A stretch of 33,053 bases of DNA from Calothrix sp. MO_167.B42 (GCA_030065255.1 JASJCX010000035.1:1-33053); one strand, 5' to 3'; counted from the first letter of the stretch, positions 1 through 8,260 are shown. A program made the numbers and translations. The notes: generated from the sequence alone by a model not told the origin.

Positions 1-196
1 GGCGTTGCTGAATCCAGGAATGAATTAAGTTCGCGCAAAGACGCATTAGACGCGAAGCGGTAAGCCATTGCGGTGGACGGGTTTCCCGGCATAAAGCAAC
101 TGGCGCAACCCGGAGGGCTTTCCGCAGGATAGGCGCAAAGAATGGTTCTTCAATAATATCGAAAAATGTAAATTCATACTTCCATTCAGCAACGCC
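1..196. mobile_element. MITE-like element with terminal inverted repeats
   Basis: The first 13 bases (GGCGTTGCTGAAT) are the exact reverse complement of 184-196. The match continues imperfectly to about 26 bases per end. The interior holds palindromic GC-rich sequence (GACGGGTTTCCCGGC and related) of a kind common in Nostocales repeats, and no reading frame. This is the shape of a non-autonomous element mobilised by a transposase elsewhere. The left flank is outside the window, so a target duplication cannot be checked. The family assignment is inference. Confidence 0.6.
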
Positions 197-398
197 TAAA
201 ATAGAATCCATCATTTAAATTGCTAAAAATAATTGCAAACTGCTAATTACGAACTGTAAAAATATTACCATTGATTTATATATAGAATTAATTATGCTTA
301 ATTTAAGCAATATTTACTAGCTCAGGACAAAAGCTGCGTGTCACAACCTGTGGTTAGTGAGTGAGACAATAACCGTATTTTACTATGGCATTATCACC

Positions 399-2804
399 AT
401 GAAAGCCGAGGCAATCAGAGTTCGCGGTACTGTACAGGGAGTAGGTTTTCGTCCTACAGTTTACCGTTTAGCAAAAGCTTACGGTTTGTGCGGTGATGTT
501 TGCAACGATGGAGAAGGAGTATTAATTCGGGTATGGGGGAGCGAAGAATCAATTACAGAATTCGTCATTAAATTACAGCAAGAATGTCCACCCCTAGCAA
601 AAATTACTCAACTGACACGTCAACCTTACCAAAGTGACTTAAAATTCGATGATTTCGTCATTACTCCCAGCATCAGCAGCCAAGTAAAAACCGACATATC
701 CCCCGATGCAGCTACCTGTCCCCAATGCCAACAAGAAATATTTAGCCTTTACAGTCCCTACTACCGCTATCCCTTCACAAATTGTACCCATTGCGGTCCT
801 CGTTTAAGTATTATCACAGCCATTCCCTACGATAGATGCAACACCAGTATGGCAGCCTTCCCCATGTGTGAAAAATGCACCAAAGAATACCAAGATATAG
901 AGAATCGCAGATTTCACGCCCAGCCCACAGCATGTCATATTTGTGGGCCCCAAGCATGGTTAGAAAGAGCAGATAGTAAACCCATCACAGCATCAATGTT
1001 TTCCATGTTAGACGACGTAGATGCAGTATGTACCCTCTTACAAAAAGGAGAAATAGTCGCCATCAAAGGAATTGGCGGCTTCCACCTAGCCTGTGACGCA
1101 ACCAACCATACAGCAGTACAAAAACTACGCCAGCGCAAACATCGCCACCACAAACCCTTCGCCCTCATGGCGAGAGACATAGACATAATTGCAGCATACT
1201 GTCACATTAGCCACCAAGAAAAACAACTACTCACCAGCCCCGCAGCCCCCATAGTATTGCTACAAAAAAGACAATTCCCATCCATTACATCCCCAACAAA
1301 CAACCCATCCGTTACATCCGCTACAACATCCGTTGCCAACTTGTGCCCCTCCATCGCCCCCCAGCAAACCACCCTCGGCTTCATCCTACCCTACACCCCC
1401 CTCCACCACCTAATCCTCAAGCGGATGAACCGCCCCATAATCTTCACCAGTGGCAACCTATCCAACGAACCCCAAAGTATAGATAACAACGAAGCCAAAA
1501 ACAAACTAAGTAAAATAGCCGACTACTTCCTCCTCCACAATCGAGACATCATCAACCGAGTAGATGATTCAGTAGTTAGAGTAATTAACAACCAAATCCA
1601 GATTATCCGTCGCGCCAGGGGATATGCACCAGCACCCATCAACCTACCACTAGGATTTAGCAACACACCGCCAGTATTAGCCATGGGTGGAGAACTAAAA
1701 AATACCTTCTGTTTATTAAAAGATGGACAAGCAATTTTATCCCAACATTTAGGGGATTTAGAAAACCTTACAGCCTTCAGAGCCTATCAACAAACCCTGA
1801 ACTTATACCTAAATTTATTTCAGCATCAACCAGAAATAATAGCCACAGATAAACATCCAGAATATTTATCTACCAAATTAGGAAAACAACTAGCAACAGC
1901 CAATCAAATCCCCATTGATAAAATTCAACATCATCACGCCCATATTGCTGCTTGTATGGCAGAAAACAATCTACCATTAAACTCACCACCCATCCTTGGT
2001 ATCGCTTTCGATGGCTTGGGTTATGGAGAAGATAAAACTTTCTGGGGAGGGGAATTTTTATTAGCAGATTATCAGCAATTTCAACGGCTGGCAAAATTTA
2101 AACCAGTAGCAATGATTGGTGGTAGCAAAGCAATCAAAGAGCCTTGGCGCAATACCTATGCCCATCTCATCTCCGCATTTAATTGGGATAAATTAACACA
2201 AAAATATAGGGATTTAGAAATAATTAAATTTTTACAAACTAAACCACTTACACTTATTGATAAACTTTTAGAACAGCAAATAAATTGTCCTCCTACTTCC
2301 TCCGTCGGGCGTTTATTTGATGCAGTAGCCGCCGCGATTGCTATTTGTCGAGAAGAATGTAGCTATGAAGGGCAAGCAGCCATAGAAATGGAGAATTTAG
2401 TTAAAACTAATGCCTTAAATAATGGTGAAGAAACACTAAGTTATTCTTTTAATCTTACCATTTCAGATAATATTTATTGTATAGATCCCAGTTCCATGTG
2501 GCAAGAATTGCTTGATGACTTAGAACAACAAGTATCACCGGCAATTATTGCAACTAAATTTCATCATGGTTTAGCAAAAACAATTGTGAATACAGCACAA
2601 AAATTATGTCAAGAAAATGGTATTAATCAAGTTGCACTGACAGGAGGAGTCTTTCAAAATACTATTCTTCTAGAAAAAGTAAAAATAGGGTTAGAAAATT
2701 CGGGTATTAAAACTATAACCCATAGCTTAATTCCAGCAAATGATGGTGGTTTATCCCTCGGACAAGCAGTAATTGCGGCAGCAAAATTAATTATAGGTAA
2801 ATAA
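399..2804 (+). CDS. hypF: Carbamoyltransferase HypF, hydrogenase maturation
   Basis: HypF makes the thiocarbamate on the C-terminal Cys of HypE from carbamoyl phosphate and ATP, the first step in making the CN ligands of NiFe hydrogenase. All expected domains are visible: acylphosphatase at the N-terminus (RGTVQGVGFRP), two zinc-finger motifs (CPQC...CTHC and CEKC...CHIC), a YrdC/Sua5-like domain (GEIVAIKGIGGFHLACDA), and a Kae1-like carbamoyltransferase domain with HHHAHIAAC, FDGLGYGED and TGGVFQN. I chose ATG 399 because the acylphosphatase domain begins there; GTG 357 would add 14 residues and neither start has a clear Shine-Dalgarno. From 399 the protein is 801 residues, slightly long for the family. 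Residues about 294-316 (PSITSPTNN through VANLC) are a Ser/Thr-rich stretch encoded by a dispersed repeat (see findings). It heads the hyp cluster and ends 2 bp before hypC. Confidence 0.96.
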   Translation: MKAEAIRVRGTVQGVGFRPTVYRLAKAYGLCGDVCNDGEGVLIRVWGSEESITEFVIKLQQECPPLAKITQLTRQPYQSDLKFDDFVITPSISSQVKTDISPDAATCPQCQQEIFSLYSPYYRYPFTNCTHCGPRLSIITAIPYDRCNTSMAAFPMCEKCTKEYQDIENRRFHAQPTACHICGPQAWLERADSKPITASMFSMLDDVDAVCTLLQKGEIVAIKGIGGFHLACDATNHTAVQKLRQRKHRHHKPFALMARDIDIIAAYCHISHQEKQLLTSPAAPIVLLQKRQFPSITSPTNNPSVTSATTSVANLCPSIAPQQTTLGFILPYTPLHHLILKRMNRPIIFTSGNLSNEPQSIDNNEAKNKLSKIADYFLLHNRDIINRVDDSVVRVINNQIQIIRRARGYAPAPINLPLGFSNTPPVLAMGGELKNTFCLLKDGQAILSQHLGDLENLTAFRAYQQTLNLYLNLFQHQPEIIATDKHPEYLSTKLGKQLATANQIPIDKIQHHHAHIAACMAENNLPLNSPPILGIAFDGLGYGEDKTFWGGEFLLADYQQFQRLAKFKPVAMIGGSKAIKEPWRNTYAHLISAFNWDKLTQKYRDLEIIKFLQTKPLTLIDKLLEQQINCPPTSSVGRLFDAVAAAIAICREECSYEGQAAIEMENLVKTNALNNGEETLSYSFNLTISDNIYCIDPSSMWQELLDDLEQQVSPAIIATKFHHGLAKTIVNTAQKLCQENGINQVALTGGVFQNTILLEKVKIGLENSGIKTITHSLIPANDGGLSLGQAVIAAAKLIIGK
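1278..1337. repeat. In-frame copy of the GGCAACGGAT repeat inside hypF
   Basis: The sequence consists of tandem variants of CATCCGTTA/CATCCGCTA, the reverse complement of the array at 4859-4945. Its last 31 bases (1307-1337) match 4904-4934 exactly in inverted orientation. It is read in frame by hypF as a Ser/Thr/Asn/Pro-rich segment between the YrdC-like core and the conserved LPYTPLHHL motif. Confidence 0.8.
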
Positions 2805-2806
2805 AT

Positions 2807-3067
2807 ATGTGTTTGGGAATCCCCGGTAAAATTATCGAAATTACTGACATTAATCACAAACTAGCAATTGTTGATATTGCTGGAGTCAAACGTCAGGTAA
2901 ATATTGCTTGTATTGTAGACGAGGAACATCCACCGGAATCCTGTTTGGGAGATTGGGTATTAGTTCATGTCGGTTTTGCCATGAATCGCATTAACGAGCA
3001 AGAAGCCGCCGAAACATTAAAACTACTAGAAGAAATAGTTGCCGCACAAACAACAATTAGTAATTAA
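2807..3067 (+). CDS. hypC: Hydrogenase maturation chaperone HypC
   Basis: An 86-residue HypC/HupF-family chaperone. It holds the Fe(CN)2CO group with HypD and escorts the hydrogenase large-subunit precursor. The diagnostic start MCLGIPGKIIEI is present, with Cys2 as the iron-binding residue, followed by a small OB-like barrel and a C-terminal helix (INEQEAAETLKLLEEI). It starts 2 bp after the hypF stop, so the two are almost certainly co-transcribed and perhaps translationally coupled. Its length is normal for cyanobacteria. Confidence 0.96.
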   Translation: MCLGIPGKIIEITDINHKLAIVDIAGVKRQVNIACIVDEEHPPESCLGDWVLVHVGFAMNRINEQEAAETLKLLEEIVAAQTTISN

Positions 3068-3115
3068 CATTTGATATTTTGGAATTATAAAAAATCGAAA
3101 ATATTAACCTCTTAT

Positions 3116-3144
3116 TCTCTGCGACTCCGCGCCTCTGCGTGAGA
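3116..3144. repeat. Dispersed 'CTCTGCG..GCGTGAG' repeat, copy 1
   Basis: This short sequence in the hypC-hypD gap has CTCTGCG direct repeats ending GCCTCTGCGTGAGAT. The same core recurs at 4374-4391 in the next gap, and a reverse-complement relative (CGCAGAGACACAGAGG) occurs at 6099-6114. It matches a repeat family widespread in filamentous cyanobacteria. No function is evident. Confidence 0.6.
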
Positions 3145-3188
3145 TATAAAATTTAGATCATATTATAGACAATATCACTCTACCAATT

Positions 3189-4328
3189 ATGAAATACGTC
3201 GATGAATTTCGAGAACCGGAAAAAGCCCAAGCCCTACTCAAAGAAATTACAAAACTGAGCTTACATGCCCCACTGAAAATCATGGAAATATGTGGCGGAC
3301 ATACCCATTCCATCTTTAAATATGGCATTGAAGAAATTCTCCCCCAAAACATTGAATTAATTCATGGTCCCGGTTGTCCAGTATGTGTAATGCCCAGGGG
3401 TAGATTAGATGATGCTATTTACATCTCCCAACAACCCAACATTATTTTGACCACCTTTGGAGATACCATGAGGGTTCCTGGCTCCACCACCAGCCTCCTC
3501 CAAACCAAAGCCACTGGTGCAGATATCCGCATGGTTTACTCACCCTTAGATAGCCTAAAAATTGCCAAAGAAAACCCCAATAAACAAGTAGTATTTTTTG
3601 CTCTCGGCTTTGAAACCACCGCCCCCAGCACAGCTTTTACCATTCTCCAAGCCGCCACAGAAAATATTCATAACTTTAGTATGTTTTCCAATCACGTCCT
3701 TGTGATTCCCGCCTTAAAAGCATTATTAAATAATCCCGATTTACAACTAGATGGATTTGTGGGCCCCGGCCATGTAAGTATGGTAATAGGAAGCAAACCA
3801 TATGAATTTATCGCTGAAAAATATGGTAAACCAATCGTTATTTCTGGCTTTGAACCTTTAGATATTCTCCAATCTATTTGGATGCTATTAAAACAGATAT
3901 CAGAAAATCGCTGCGAAGTAGAAAATCAATATAACCGATTAGTTCAACCAGAGGGCAATACAGTTGCCTTAAATGCAATGAATCAAGTATTTGCAGTGCG
4001 AGATAATTTTGAGTGGCGTGGCTTAGGCGATATTCCTAATTCTGGACTAAAAATTCGTCCCGAATATGCTCAATTTGATGCTGAAATTAAATTTACCTTA
4101 CCCAATCAAAAAGTAGCAGATAATAAAGCTTGTCAGTGTGGAGAAATACTGAAAGGAGTATTAAAACCTTGGCAATGTAAAGTATTTGGTACCGCTTGTA
4201 CTCCCGAAAATCCCATCGGTACCTGTATGGTTTCTTCCGAAGGTGCCTGCGCCGCTTATTATAAGTATGGTCGTTTTTCTCAAATTAATAAACAAAATAC
4301 CACTAAAAACTCCAAAGTCACAGCATAA
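3189..4328 (+). CDS. hypD: Hydrogenase maturation protein HypD
   Basis: HypD is an iron-sulfur scaffold that, with HypC, assembles the Fe(CN)2CO unit and supplies reducing electrons. Key family residues are visible: Cys35 in EICGGHTHSIFKYG, Cys63 and Cys66 in GPGCPVCVMPRGRLD, GFETTAPST in the middle, and the C-terminal [4Fe-4S] cysteines (CQCGEILKG, CKVFGTACTPENPIGTC, GACAAYYKYG). At 379 residues it is full length. About 120 bp separates it from hypC; that gap holds only a dispersed repeat, so co-transcription with hypFC is likely but not shown. The last dozen residues (NKQNTTKNSKVTA) are low complexity and probably dispensable. Confidence 0.96.
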   Translation: MKYVDEFREPEKAQALLKEITKLSLHAPLKIMEICGGHTHSIFKYGIEEILPQNIELIHGPGCPVCVMPRGRLDDAIYISQQPNIILTTFGDTMRVPGSTTSLLQTKATGADIRMVYSPLDSLKIAKENPNKQVVFFALGFETTAPSTAFTILQAATENIHNFSMFSNHVLVIPALKALLNNPDLQLDGFVGPGHVSMVIGSKPYEFIAEKYGKPIVISGFEPLDILQSIWMLLKQISENRCEVENQYNRLVQPEGNTVALNAMNQVFAVRDNFEWRGLGDIPNSGLKIRPEYAQFDAEIKFTLPNQKVADNKACQCGEILKGVLKPWQCKVFGTACTPENPIGTCMVSSEGACAAYYKYGRFSQINKQNTTKNSKVTA

Positions 4329-4362
4329 ACTCAAATCCTTCATCTCTTAATCTCTTCACCTG

Positions 4363-4391
4363 GAGCGCCTGGAGCGCCTCTGCGTGAGATA
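4363..4391. repeat. Dispersed 'CTCTGCG..GCGTGAG' repeat, copy 2
   Basis: This sequence in the gap downstream of hypD has tandem CTGGAGCG units followed by GCGCCTCTGCGTGAGAT, the same core found at 3128-3144. It appears to be part of the dispersed repeat family that occupies several gaps of this hyp cluster. Confidence 0.55.
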
Positions 4392-4463
4392 CTTCCTATC
4401 AGTAGTTGAAGTCAACTTAAGGGTATGTTAGCTTACTTGCAGACTGCAACACCCAACCCAATT

Positions 4464-4859
4464 ATGGTAACTGATAAAAAATATAGCCTAGGAAATATTA
4501 GTCCCTTAATCCCTGCTGGTGATAGTGTGGAAAAAGCGATCGCATTTTATGAACAAAGTTTAGGTTTTACTAAGATTCATCACGAAGGAAACCCCATGCA
4601 TATGGCAATTGTTCAGCGAGATGAAGCGCAAATATTCTTAATTAAAAATAGCGATTCTCAATTAGCATCGTCCACAGCATTAAGGATTTATGTCAATAAT
4701 ATTGAACAATATTATACTGAATTACAAGGGAAGGAAGGAGAGATTATTCACCCCAATGGCAAACTAGAAACTAAACCTTGGGGAATGAAAGAATTTGCAG
4801 TATTAGATCCTGCTGGTGTGTGTTTAACATTTTATGAACCAGCAAATGTAAGGGGATAG
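4464..4859 (+). CDS. VOC/glyoxalase-fold family protein
   Basis: A small protein of the vicinal oxygen chelate (glyoxalase/bleomycin resistance) fold. It shows a typical beta-alpha-beta start (ISPLIPAGDSVEKAIAFYEQSLGF), a central strand pair (HMAIVQRDEAQIFLI) and a C-terminal VOC strand (GMKEFAVLDPAGVCLTFYEP) ending in the metal-ligand type Glu. Substrate and reaction cannot be deduced. ATG 4464 gives 131 residues and fits the domain start; ATG 4425 in the same frame would add 13 residues. It sits inside the hyp cluster on the same strand but has no known role in hydrogenase maturation, so it may simply be a co-transcribed passenger. Confidence 0.8.
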   Translation: MVTDKKYSLGNISPLIPAGDSVEKAIAFYEQSLGFTKIHHEGNPMHMAIVQRDEAQIFLIKNSDSQLASSTALRIYVNNIEQYYTELQGKEGEIIHPNGKLETKPWGMKEFAVLDPAGVCLTFYEPANVRG

Positions 4860-4945
4860 GCAACGGATTAGGCAACGGATGTTGTAGCGGATGTAGCGGA
4901 TTAGGCAACGGATGTTGTAGCGGATGTAACGGATGTAACGGATTA
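4859..4945. repeat. Short tandem repeat 'GGCAACGGATGTTGTAGC'
   Basis: This is a tandem array built from 9-base variants (AACGGATGT, AGCGGATGT). Two longer units begin at 4871 and 4904 with GGCAACGGATGTTGTAGCGG. It fills most of the gap between the VOC gene and hypE. Bases 4904-4934 occur as an exact 31-base inverted copy inside hypF at 1307-1337. Confidence 0.85.
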
Positions 4946-4991
4946 TCTGTGTTCTAAAATTTAAAATTTAAAATCTAAAATCTAAAATTGC

Positions 4992-6083
4992 ATGACAAAT
5001 ACACCACAAAACCCCCTATTTCAAAAAATAGAACAGCTCCGCCGTCGCCCGGGTAAGGTAGGCGATGCTAACATTAACTTGGCACATGGTAGCGGTGGTA
5101 AAGCCATGCGGGATTTAATTGATGATATATTTGTGAGCAATTTTGATAACCCCATTCTTTCACGATTAGAAGACCAAGCGAGCCTGAGTTTATCTAGTTT
5201 AATACAACAGGGAGATAGACTCGCTTTTACCACTGATTCCTATGTTGTTGATCCTTTGTTTTTTCCCGGTGGAAATATTGGCGAATTAGCTATCAATGGC
5301 ACAATTAATGACTTAGCAGTGAGTGGTGCTACGCCTTTATATCTTACCTGTAGCGTGATTTTAGAAGAAGGTTTACCCATCACAACCCTCAGAAAAGTTA
5401 CCCAAAGTATGCAAATGGCGGCGCAAAAAGCTGGAGTGCAAATTGTCACTGGTGACACTAAGGTTGTACACCGTGGTGCAGCAGATAAATTATTTATAAA
5501 TACGGCGGGTATTGGGGTAATTCCCACTGGAGTCAATATTTCTGCTCACAATATTCAACCAGGAGATGTGGTAATTGTGAATGGGGAATTAGGTAATCAT
5601 GGTGCAGCAATTCTAATTGCTCGTGGGGAATTAGCATTGGAAACTAATATAGAAAGTGACTGTCAACCTTTAAATAGTTTAGTAGAAAATATTCTGCAAG
5701 TTTGTCCCCATGTTCGTGCTATGCGGGATGCTACGCGGGGTGGTTTAGCAACGGTATTAAATGAATTTGCTCTTAGTTCTGATGTTGGAATTCGTCTTGA
5801 CGAACAGTCTTTACCTATTCGTGAAGAAGTGCAAGGAATTTGCGAAATATTAGGTTTAGATCCACTGTATTTGGCTAATGAAGGTAAGTTAGTATTGGTG
5901 GTAAAAAAGGAGGATGCACAAGCGGTTTTATCTGTGATGAAATCCCATCCTGGGGGGAAAGATGCTTGTATAATTGGTGATGCGATTCCTTCTCCTTCTG
6001 GTGTGGTTTTGCTGAAAACTATTTTTGGCTCGGAGCGAATTGTCGATATGTTAGTAGGGGAGCAATTACCACGTATTTGTTGA
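4992..6083 (+). CDS. hypE: Hydrogenase maturation protein HypE
   Basis: HypE takes the carbamoyl group from HypF on its C-terminal cysteine and dehydrates it to a thiocyanate, the CN donor for the NiFe site. The protein ends in the diagnostic PRIC, with Cys363 last. The PurM/AIR-synthase-like ATP-binding features are present: AHGSGGKAMRDLI near the N-terminus, then FTTDSYVVDPLFFPGGNIGELAINGTINDL split across the first domain, and MRDATRGGLATVLNE. At 363 residues it is normal length. It follows the repeat array at 4859-4945 and precedes hypA by 83 bp. Confidence 0.96.
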   Translation: MTNTPQNPLFQKIEQLRRRPGKVGDANINLAHGSGGKAMRDLIDDIFVSNFDNPILSRLEDQASLSLSSLIQQGDRLAFTTDSYVVDPLFFPGGNIGELAINGTINDLAVSGATPLYLTCSVILEEGLPITTLRKVTQSMQMAAQKAGVQIVTGDTKVVHRGAADKLFINTAGIGVIPTGVNISAHNIQPGDVVIVNGELGNHGAAILIARGELALETNIESDCQPLNSLVENILQVCPHVRAMRDATRGGLATVLNEFALSSDVGIRLDEQSLPIREEVQGICEILGLDPLYLANEGKLVLVVKKEDAQAVLSVMKSHPGGKDACIIGDAIPSPSGVVLLKTIFGSERIVDMLVGEQLPRIC

Positions 6084-6098
6084 TTTTTTTTAATAAAC

Positions 6099-6144
6099 CG
6101 CAGAGACACAGAGGGCGCGGAGGAAGAGAGAAGAGAGAAGAGAG
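6099..6144. repeat. Dispersed repeat and purine-rich tract between hypE and hypA
   Basis: CGCAGAGACACAGAGG is followed by GCGCGGAGG and three AAGAGAG units. The first part is a reverse-complement relative of the repeats at 3116-3144 and 4363-4391. The reading frame is open through it into hypA, but the encoded residues (RHRGRGGREKREE) are not part of the HypA fold. Confidence 0.5.
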
Positions 6145-6166
6145 TATTTTAGCAATAAATTATTTT

Positions 6167-6508
6167 ATGCATGAATTAGGTATCACTCAAAATATTGTGG
6201 CCATTGTATCGGAACATGCCCAAGGTGTGAAAGTACAGCGAGTATTATTAGAAATCGGTAAGCTTTCTGCTATTATGCCCGATGCTGTACGCTTTTGTTT
6301 TGATGTTTGCTCCCAAGGTACTGTTTTAGCAGGTGCTAAATTAGAAATAGTAGAGATTCCCGGCTTAGGGAAATGTTGTCAATGTGGTGCGGAAATCCCT
6401 CTAGAACAGCCCTTTGGTAAATGTGAGTGTGGGAGTACGCAACTGAATTTAATAGCTGGTGAAGAATTAAAAATTAAAGAAATAGAGATAGAAGAATTAT
6501 GTGTGTGA
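6167..6508 (+). CDS. hypA: Nickel metallochaperone HypA
   Basis: HypA delivers nickel with HypB to the hydrogenase large subunit. The start at 6167 gives the invariant MHELG, whose N-terminal amine and His2 bind Ni; an upstream in-frame extension reaching 6077 is repeat-derived and would bury this motif, so I reject it. The zinc site is visible as Cys70-X2-Cys73 and Cys86-X-Cys88 (the second pair is one residue closer than the common CX2C, a variant worth noting). The product is 113 residues, normal for the family. Its 3' end overlaps hypB by 10 bp, so the two are translationally coupled. Confidence 0.95.
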   Translation: MHELGITQNIVAIVSEHAQGVKVQRVLLEIGKLSAIMPDAVRFCFDVCSQGTVLAGAKLEIVEIPGLGKCCQCGAEIPLEQPFGKCECGSTQLNLIAGEELKIKEIEIEELCV

Positions 6509-7368
6509 CCTGTGGATGTTCTGATGATAATAATACCAAAATTGTTAATCCTGACACTGATTTAGAAACAGAAGTTAATCACAATCATGATACTCCCCAT
6601 CATCATACGCACACCTTAGCAGATGGGACGATAATTACCCATACTCACAATCAAGAATATAGTCATCAACACAGCCATGAAACTGCGAAACTTCATGCCA
6701 ATATTCATAGGACTACTATATCTTTAGAGCAGGATATTTTAGCTAAAAATGATTTAGTAGCAGCCCAGAATCGCGGATGGTTTAAAGGTAGAAATATAGT
6801 AGCATTAAACCTCATGAGTTCCCCCGGTGCGGGTAAAACAACCCTATTAACTCGGACTATTCATGATTTAAATAACCAGTTATCTATTAGTGTAATTGAA
6901 GGTGACCAAGAAACTATTAATGATGCTCAAAAAATTCAAGAGACAGGCTGTAAAGTTGTGCAAATCAATACAGGTACGGGCTGTCATTTAGATGCATCAA
7001 TGATAGAAAGAGGGTTAGAAAAACTCAACCCTCCTCTCAATTCATTAGTGATGATTGAAAATGTGGGCAATTTAGTTTGTCCGGCTTTATTTGATTTAGG
7101 AGAAAATCTTAAGGTAGTAATTTTATCTGTAACTGAAGGGGAAGATAAACCAATTAAATATCCCCATATGTTCCGTGCTAGTGGAGTTATGATTCTCACT
7201 AAAATTGATTTACTACCTTATGTCCAATTTGATGTGCAAAAATGCATGGAATATGCCCAACAGGTAAATCCTGACATCAAAATCTTTCAAGTTTCTGCCC
7301 AAACTGGAAGTGGTTTAGATAGTTGGTATGAATGGTTATCTTATCAAGTTATCTCATCAAGTAAATAA
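6499..7368 (+). CDS. hypB: Hydrogenase nickel incorporation GTPase HypB
   Basis: HypB is the GTPase that drives nickel insertion. The N-terminus has Cys2, Cys5 and Cys7 (MCVTCGC), a high-affinity Ni site type, then a histidine-rich region at about 28-70 (with HHHTHT and HTHNQEYSHQHSH) likely to store nickel. The SIMIBI GTPase domain has a P-loop at 107-115 (SSPGAGKTT), EGDQET, the switch/metal-binding GTGCHLD around 158-164, ENVGNLVCP with Cys194, and TKID (234-237) for guanine specificity. At 289 residues it is complete. It overlaps hypA by 10 bp and is the last gene of the hyp cluster, facing sodC tail to tail. Confidence 0.96.
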   Translation: MCVTCGCSDDNNTKIVNPDTDLETEVNHNHDTPHHHTHTLADGTIITHTHNQEYSHQHSHETAKLHANIHRTTISLEQDILAKNDLVAAQNRGWFKGRNIVALNLMSSPGAGKTTLLTRTIHDLNNQLSISVIEGDQETINDAQKIQETGCKVVQINTGTGCHLDASMIERGLEKLNPPLNSLVMIENVGNLVCPALFDLGENLKVVILSVTEGEDKPIKYPHMFRASGVMILTKIDLLPYVQFDVQKCMEYAQQVNPDIKIFQVSAQTGSGLDSWYEWLSYQVISSSK

Positions 7369-7386
7369 TTTGAAAATGGGGTAAAT

Positions 7387-7440
7387 ATAACAATGGACAT
7401 ATTGGTTAGGACAGTATTGTTGGACTCAACAACTGTCAAC
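7387..7440. repeat. Dispersed 54-base repeat, copy A
   Basis: The segment starting CAATGGACATATTGGTTAGG and continuing to AACTGTCAAC recurs with roughly 85-90% identity at 13689-13742. Both copies run into short tandem CAACT-type heptamers. It has no coding potential. Confidence 0.7.
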
Positions 7441-7471
7441 TGCCAACTGCCAACTATCAACTGTCAACTAT
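7428..7471. repeat. Short tandem heptamers between hypB and sodC
   Basis: These are tandem variants of CAACTGT/CAACTGC/CAACTAT, a short tandemly repeated repetitive (STRR) sequence typical of heterocystous cyanobacteria. They lie between the convergent hypB and sodC genes. Confidence 0.75.
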
Positions 7472-8028
7472 CATCGAATTACTCCACAAGCAACCCGCGC
7501 ACCACCGCCACCCAAAGGTTCGGGGGTATCTGAAAAATTATCGCCGTTCATGTGAATTATAAAAGAGCGATTTCTTACCTTGCGAACCCGCAAACGTGGT
7601 GCAAGTACTGGAATCGTTGCTGTACCCTCATCAATGACAAATAGGGGTGGTAAATCTCCCAAATGTCCTCTTCCATAGGGTCCTTCATGTTTTCCAGTAC
7701 CACGGGGATCGAAATGTCCCCCCGCAGCTAATGCAGCAACTTTCTGGCCATTTCTATCTGCAGGCTCGCAAGAGGGATTTTCATGGACGTGAAATCCATG
7801 AACTCCCGGTTCTAATTCTTCCAAGTCTGGTGTCAGTAAGAGTCCAAATCTTGTGTTTTGCAGTTTAACTGTACCGATTTCCCGTCCCGTACCATGATTA
7901 TCGACTAAATGTATGGGAGTCGATATAGTCTTATTCCTATATCCTGCCAAGGCTATATTGGGACTGACTACGATAATAAGTCCAATCATCAACCCAAATA
8001 TTAACCATAAGGGTTTGGCAATCTTCAT
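7471..8028 (-). CDS. sodC: Cu/Zn superoxide dismutase, exported
   Basis: Periplasmic or outer-surface enzyme that dismutates superoxide. ATG 8028 is chosen because GGAGG lies 9 bases upstream; an in-frame ATG further out lacks this. The 185-residue precursor has a signal peptide (basic MKIAKPLW, hydrophobic core to about 27, ending NIALA). The metal site is intact: His78 and His80 (GFHVHENPSC), zinc ligands His105, His114, His122 and Asp125 (GGHFDP, GKHEGPYGRGHLGD), and His159 (IIHMNGDNF). Cys87 and Cys181 would form the family disulfide, and the end has GGGGARVACGVI. Cu/Zn enzymes are less common in cyanobacteria than Fe or Mn types. It is monocistronic and convergent with hypB. Confidence 0.93.
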   Translation of the reverse strand: MKIAKPLWLIFGLMIGLIIVVSPNIALAGYRNKTISTPIHLVDNHGTGREIGTVKLQNTRFGLLLTPDLEELEPGVHGFHVHENPSCEPADRNGQKVAALAAGGHFDPRGTGKHEGPYGRGHLGDLPPLFVIDEGTATIPVLAPRLRVRKVRNRSFIIHMNGDNFSDTPEPLGGGGARVACGVIR

Positions 8029-8220
8029 AATTTTTACCTCCATCAATTTTGTTGTGATGTATGCATTCCTACAGAGGTGAAGTATTTATTTACGGTAATT
8101 AAACAATTTATACAAAGCTGCACTCGAAGATAGCACCCAGTTATGGCGATGAAAGAAGCAATCTCATGGACTCAAGCTACTACAAAAGAATGCAACTAGG
8201 TATAATTTTAGATTAAGACC

Positions 8221-8260
8221 TTGACGTACTCCCTGGGATAAATCCGCAGGGATTATCAAA
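8221..8260 (-). mobile_element. IS200/IS605 right-end hairpin remnant
   Basis: TTGACGTACTCCCTGGGATA continues into a stem-loop: TCCCTG-GGAT pairs with ATCC-CAGGGA around an AA loop and a single bulged G (8230-8252). This is the usual form of the right end of cyanobacterial IS605-type elements, located just past the 3' end of tnpB. It lies 62 bases beyond the decayed tnpB stop on the same strand, in the position where the omega-RNA scaffold of an intact element would end. Confidence 0.6.

Noticed and set aside
6077-6166. In-frame 30-residue extension upstream of HypA.
   Set aside because: It runs through a dispersed repeat and would hide the required N-terminal MHE nickel motif.
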